Assembly (NCBI GenBank): GCA_024102795.1
Contig: JAGFJK010000411.1
Location: forward strand, 1-49,512
Direction of reading: 5' to 3'
Length of the DNA stretch: 49,512 nucleotides
Origin: Pirellulaceae bacterium
Lineage (GTDB): Bacteria; Planctomycetota; Planctomycetia; Pirellulales; Pirellulaceae
Of this stretch, positions 31,401 to 37,400 are shown piece by piece; the stretch's first letter is position 1, and the number at the start of each line of letters is the position of its first letter. Both the position numbers and the translations under genes were made by a program. Under the pieces are notes generated by a model. The model did not search any database. It was not told where the DNA came from and was given only the letters and a program-made list of their open reading frames with translations.

Positions 31401-34400
31401 CAACTGGAGATGTACAGCAAGCCGTCCGGGCCAATCACCATGTCCCGCGGGTCGTTCAAACCGCCCGTGCCGAACGGCACGAATGTTCGGTCGAAGGTGG
31501 CGGCGAAGATCCCGCGGTCGTACAGCAGAATCTTGTCGTCCAGCGAGCTGGAGACCAGCATCTGGGTGTTGCCGTTGACGAAAACAATATCCTCCGGTCC
31601 GTCCAGGCCGCCGGCACCGGGAATCACATAGGGAGTGAACACCATCAGGCCGAAGTCGTACCGCAGCACGCTGTCCGCTCCGGTGCTGCTGACGTACAGG
31701 CTGCCCCCGCCCGGGCTGAACCGCAGGCCCAGGCCGGGTTGCAGCAGCAGGGGATCCGTGAGCGTGGTTAGCAGCGCGGGGACCGGCTGGTTGTCGTACA
31801 CGAACACCGCGTTCGCACCGCGGCTGTTGACGTACAGATTGCCCATCCCGTCGAAGGCGATGCCCTGCGGGTCGTCCAGCCCACCCAGGGCGGCGCCGAT
31901 ATAGACTCCCAGCGACGTGCCGAACGTGCCGTCGTAACGCAGCACGCGGTCGTTCAGCGAACTGGCGACATACAAATCGCCGCCGCGGAACACCATGTCA
32001 GTCGGTCCGTCCAGGCCGCCGCTGGCGGGCAGCACGAACGTCCCCAGCGACAGGCCGGTCGCCCCGTCGTAGCGGATCACCGAATCGCTGTTGAAGCTGG
32101 TCACGTACAGCTCCGGCACGCCGTCGAAGTTCACGTCGCCGCCGAACAGGGGCACCATGGGACCGTCCAGTCCGGCCCCGACGAAAACGTCGATGAACTC
32201 GCCTGTCGTGCCGTTGAATCGCAGAATCTGGTTCGTGGCGAAACTGGCCACGTACAGATTGCCATCCGGACCGATCGTCATGCCTCGCGGATCGTCCAGG
32301 TCGAAATTGAGTTCGGGGAAGAAATCCACGAAGCCGTCGTCGCCCGAACCCTCGATCGTGATGTGCTTGATGTCGGTTGACGTATTTGTGAAGCGGTCGC
32401 CGATGTCGGGACTGAACCGCTGCGTCCAGACCTCGCGGTCCAGATCCTGGGCCAGCGTCAGGTCGGCACTCGGCTCGATCACGTCGTTGTTCGGCTCGAT
32501 CTCGCTGACCATGCCCGAATTGTCCACCACGTCGCCGATATAGGTCAGGCTGGCCGTGTTGCTCAGCGGATTGTTCACCACGAACAGGCCGCCGGTGTCG
32601 GAAAGCGCGTAGAGCACGTTGTTCAGCACGGCCAGGCCGGCCACGATGCCGCCGGGACCTCCGCCCACGTTGGTGTCCAGGAAGCCCCGTTCGACAATCT
32701 GCGTGCCGGCGCCCTGGAAGCGGGCGTTGCCCACGCGATCCGCCTGCGGGGCGCTCAAGGCCTGGCCCGTTCGGGGATCGATGTGATACAGGATGTTGGT
32801 GAAGTACGACGGTCCGGTGGGGCGGGGATTCATCGGATCGAAGGCGTCGCCACGGCTGCCGACCGCGAACAGCCGTTCGATGCCGTCGCCCAGGTCGCCG
32901 TAGGTCATGGCGTGGAACAGCATCCCCACGTCGCTGGGCACGGCGATGCCCGGATTCAGCGGATCCTGGTGGTACGTCGCAATCAGCGTGTCGCGGCTGC
33001 CCACGAACTGCTCGGCGCTGGTATTGACGCCTTGCAGCAGGCCGGCCGAGGCGTCGTCGATGTCGGTATCGGGAGCCGACAGGCCGAAGACGTTGCCATC
33101 CAGCCGCGTGGCGATGTCAAACACCTGGCCCTCGTAGTCGCCCACGGTCCACTTGATCGCTCCGGTGAACGGATCCAGGGCGGTGAGCGTCGCCAGATCG
33201 TCGTCGTCCTCCAGATCCTGGATGACGAACAGCGTCACATCCTCTGGATCCATCGGGATGATGCTGGAATTGTCCAGCAGCACGGGAACTTCGGGCGGAG
33301 CCGCCGTGGAGCCGCCGAACGATCCGATGTGGTCCTCGACGATCCGGGTTACCGAGTTGACCGGTTCGACGCGCGTGATCGGGTTCTGCAGCAGTTGCCG
33401 CGGCAGGCGGGCATTGGAGACCACCGCCACGAAGTACGTGCCCTCGGGCAACATCACCGGGCCGATGTAGGGATCCAGCACGCCGATCGAACCCGTGGAC
33501 AGGTCGGACAGGTCGCCGTCGGCCAAGGGGACGAGCCGGTCGTCGGCGATGTTCGAATCGCGGCCGATCAGGACCGGCCGGCCAAACTCGTCGAACACCA
33601 CGATGTTCGTGTTCGGGCGCGACAGGCCGTCGGCGTAATCGATATCGAACACGGCCGGGAAATGCTCAAACGTATGGACGCTGGGACCGATCGCGTCGTA
33701 GTTCACCTGGAACTCGAAGAAGTCCACGTCGTCCAGCGTGGCGATCGTGCCGGCGATGCTGGTCGCGCCCCGATCGGCGTTCAGCAGGTTGCCCAGGTCC
33801 TGGGCGCCGGAGCCCGGCACGAACTGGTTCCAGATAATGTGGTTGTTGGTCTCCGGGCCGCCGATCTCCTCGTCCTCGGCCGCTTCGCCCAGCAGGGGCG
33901 AGTGGCCCGGCATGCCGTACAGTTCGATGCCGTTGGTGGCGTAGCGGACATCGGCGTAGCGGATGGTGGATCCGGCCAGTTCGTCGGTTTCCCGCAGGCG
34001 GATCTGCATCACGTAGACACCGGCCGTGAGACCACCTTCCAGCTCGTTCAGGTCGGGGCTGGAACTGCGAACCCGCACGTGATAGGTGCTGCGCGTGCCG
34101 GCCACGCCCGGCAGGATCAGCCGCATGCCGGCATCCAGCTCGTTCAGTGAAAAGAAGTCCTTGGCCAGGCCCGAGACATGCCGCGGCTGGAATTCGGGAG
34201 CCACCTTGGTCAGCGGGTTGACGTGTTGCGCCGGGATGCCCGCCGAGCGGAACAGCAGGCTGGGATCGGCCGCTTCATCCAGGCTGTTGTCGGTGCGAGC
34301 GACGACGTTGCCCGCCGTGTCGATCAGTTCGATGACCGTGTCCAGCGGCCGGGTCGTGCGGTCGATATCGAACCAGACCTCGGTGCCGGCCGTGGCGTCG

Positions 34401-37400
34401 AAGCTGTAGACGTCGACGTCGTTCTTGGATTGCAGCAGGCCGCGGATTTCGAATCCCAGGCGGAGATTGTCGTCGCCGCCGGTTTCCGACGCCGCCAGTT
34501 CGCCCAGATACTGGGCCCGGTCGGGGCGGTTATTCTCACCCGTGTTGGCCACTCCCGGCGCTTCGCGTTCCAGCGCCACTTCGACGTTGCGGTCGTGGCT
34601 GAACTGGTCCAGCCGGATGCTGCGCCAGTTGCCGGCCGAGGGCACGCTGGCGATCCCGTCGTTGTTGGTGTCGGTCTGGACCGAGCCGTCGGGCCGGAAG
34701 CCCGCACCGACCGTGTCGTCGCTGAGCGACGTGATCACGACCGGGAAGTCGGGTTCGCCCACGATGTGCAAGATGCCGCCGATACGGTCGTTGATCTCCA
34801 AGGGGCGGCCGCTGACCGTGAAGCCGGCACCGACCGAACCGTCGAAGTTGTCGCCGGGACCGAACAGCTTGACGACCAGGCGATCCGTGGTGCTGCTCTG
34901 CAGGCGCAGGCCGCCGTAGGTGTGGAAGTTGGGAACGACCACCTGGTCGAACAGCACGTGCACGGTGCTGGTGTCGTCCCAGACGCTTTCGGTGGTCAGC
35001 GTTTCGCCGCGGATCACCATGCCGTTCAGGGGGTTGTTGACGAACATGTTGCCGCGGACCAGCGGACCCTGGTTCTGGTCGAAGCGCGGCTGGTCCCCGA
35101 TGAAGCCGGTGGAGCGTCCCGGATCGGGCTGCACAATGTGCGTGAACGAGTTGGCGTTGATCGTGAGGGCCGTCGCCGCGTTGTCGCGGATCAGGTTGTC
35201 CTTGATCACCGGCTGCGCGCCCCGTACGAAGATCGTGGCCGGCAGGTTCGTGCCGCGGCCGAAGCGGTCGGCCGGCGCCAGGCCGCCGACGCCCGGCGCG
35301 GCGTTTTCCAGCACGCTGTTGGCCAGCCGCAGGTCGCCTTCGTGCACCTCGATCATGTTGAAGGCCGTGAACGTACCTTCGATCCGGTTGATGCCGCCGC
35401 CGAAGGCCAGCAGCGAATAGTCGATGCTGGCCGTGCCCAGCGGCCCGACGTAGATGCCGCCCCAGTCGCCGGGAGCGGGCCGGGCCAGCGTGCCGTCGTT
35501 GTTGGTGTCGAACGTGCCGCCGGCGCCGTACCGGTCGTCCAGCTTCGACGTCATGATCACGCTGCTGCCGTTGATCCCCTCGATCAGCACCTGCGCGCCG
35601 AAACGGGCCTCGATGCGGGCGCCTTCCAGCTTGACGATCGTGCCCGGATCGATGGCCAGGCGGGCCTGGCCGCGGCTCCGCACCACGCCATAGCTGGCCG
35701 GGTCCAGGCGTTCGCCCAGGTCACTGCCGTTGTCCAGGAAACTGGCGGTCGCGGCATCCAGTTCGGCAACCAGCGTGTAGGGACCATCGGCCTGCGCCGT
35801 GCTGCGGTACAACCGGCGGCCCACGAAACCGGCCGCTGCCGGCGGCAAATTCGTCACCGAGATCGATCCGGCGGCCGCCAGCACGAGGTTGCTGGTCCGG
35901 TCCGAGGCCGGGCCTTCCACACCCGCCAGGTCCACGTTCACCAGCCGGTAGTTGTAGGTGCCCGCCGGGAGGGAACCGCCAGCCACCGCCGCCAGACCGA
36001 TCCCGCGGCTGTCCAACGGATCACGCTCCAGCACCGGGCCGTTCCGCGTCCCGTTGTCGGTGAACGTGGTGGTGGCCGAGGAGACTTGCCCGACCAGCAC
36101 ATACGGGCCCTGGCCCCCGGCCTGGCTGCGATAGATCTGCTTGTAGCGGAAACCGCTGGTCACCGGCGGCAGGTTGTCCAGGCGGACCTGGCCCTGGGCG
36201 CCGGCCAGCGTGACGTTGCTGGTCGGCAACGACGGCCGGCCCTGGAAACCGCGGTCATCCAGGAACACGAGCTTGTAATTGTAGGTGCCAACTGCCAGCG
36301 TCCCGCCGGCCTGCGGCTGGGAAGTGACCAGTGAGGACGGCGGGCGGCTGGTATCCAGTTGCCGGCCGCCGGCGGCGCCCTGCACCTGCAGGTTTTCCGC
36401 CAGCACGTGCACGATGTCCGTGTCGTTGAAACGACCCGGTACGGTCAGGCGGCGCAACTGGCTTCCGGCCGGCGTGGTAATGCGGATGAACAGGCCGTTG
36501 GTCGAATTGTTGCTCAGCCGGTTCCCATGGATATCGGGCCCGATCCGGGTGTAGTCGGCCGTGAACAGCCCCTGCTGCTGGTGCCTGGGCCCGTGGAAAT
36601 TCACTTCCTCGAAACTGTTCGGATCGGCCGACATGGCGGCGTCGGCGCTGAACGTGATGCGGTTGAAGCTGACGGTCGGCTGGGTTTCGATCAACTGGAT
36701 CGGGTTCACGACCTGCTGCACCGAGTCGATGGTCACCCGACCGCCGCCGTAACGCAGGTCGGCCTGGTTGACGTAGTTCAGGTAAATCCCCTGATCCTCG
36801 TAGCTGAATCGCCCCTCGGCGTTGTCCAGGTCCGCGCGAACGACGATCCCGCCCCAGTCGCCCGCCGCGGGCTGGGTCGTGGGCAGGTGCGTATCCAGGC
36901 CGATTGTTTCATCCAGCCAGGAGGTGAAGTACACCGGCCGGGAGGGCGTGCCGAGCACCTGCAGCGCGCCGTTGCTGCGGTCGACGCCCAGCGACGAGCT
37001 GCCGACGCCGATCCGCGCCTGCCGCAGCTTGAACACGGCCCCCGGATCGATCATCACGGTGACGCCGCGGGGCACGGCCATCGTCGTGCCGTCTTCCAAC
37101 TGCTGGCCGGGAAGCGTTCCAAAACCAATCTCGTAGGCGAAGTTGTCGGCCAGCGTGCCCAGGTTGCCGTCCAGGCCACCGTTGGCGACCAGCCGTACGA
37201 CCTGGCCCGGCTGGGCCACCGCCAGCGCGTTGTCCAGTTCGTCCCAGGGGTTGGCCAGCGTGCCGCGGGGCAGAGCGTTGTTGGTGACGTGCGCCTTGTC
37301 GACGTAGATCGTGTCGGGCGTGTCCACCACGCGGAACCAGAAATTGAAAGCGCCGCCCGGCGTTCCGTCCGCGTCGCCGTCCAGCGGAGTTCCCGGCACG

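Noticed and set aside
26318-31771. A very long plus-strand open frame (about 1800 codons) opposite the giant gene
   Set aside because: Opposite-strand frames in GC-rich genes with strong third-base bias are often open. Its translation is rich in R/V/H/D without domain features, whereas the minus-strand frame shows clear repeats and domains.
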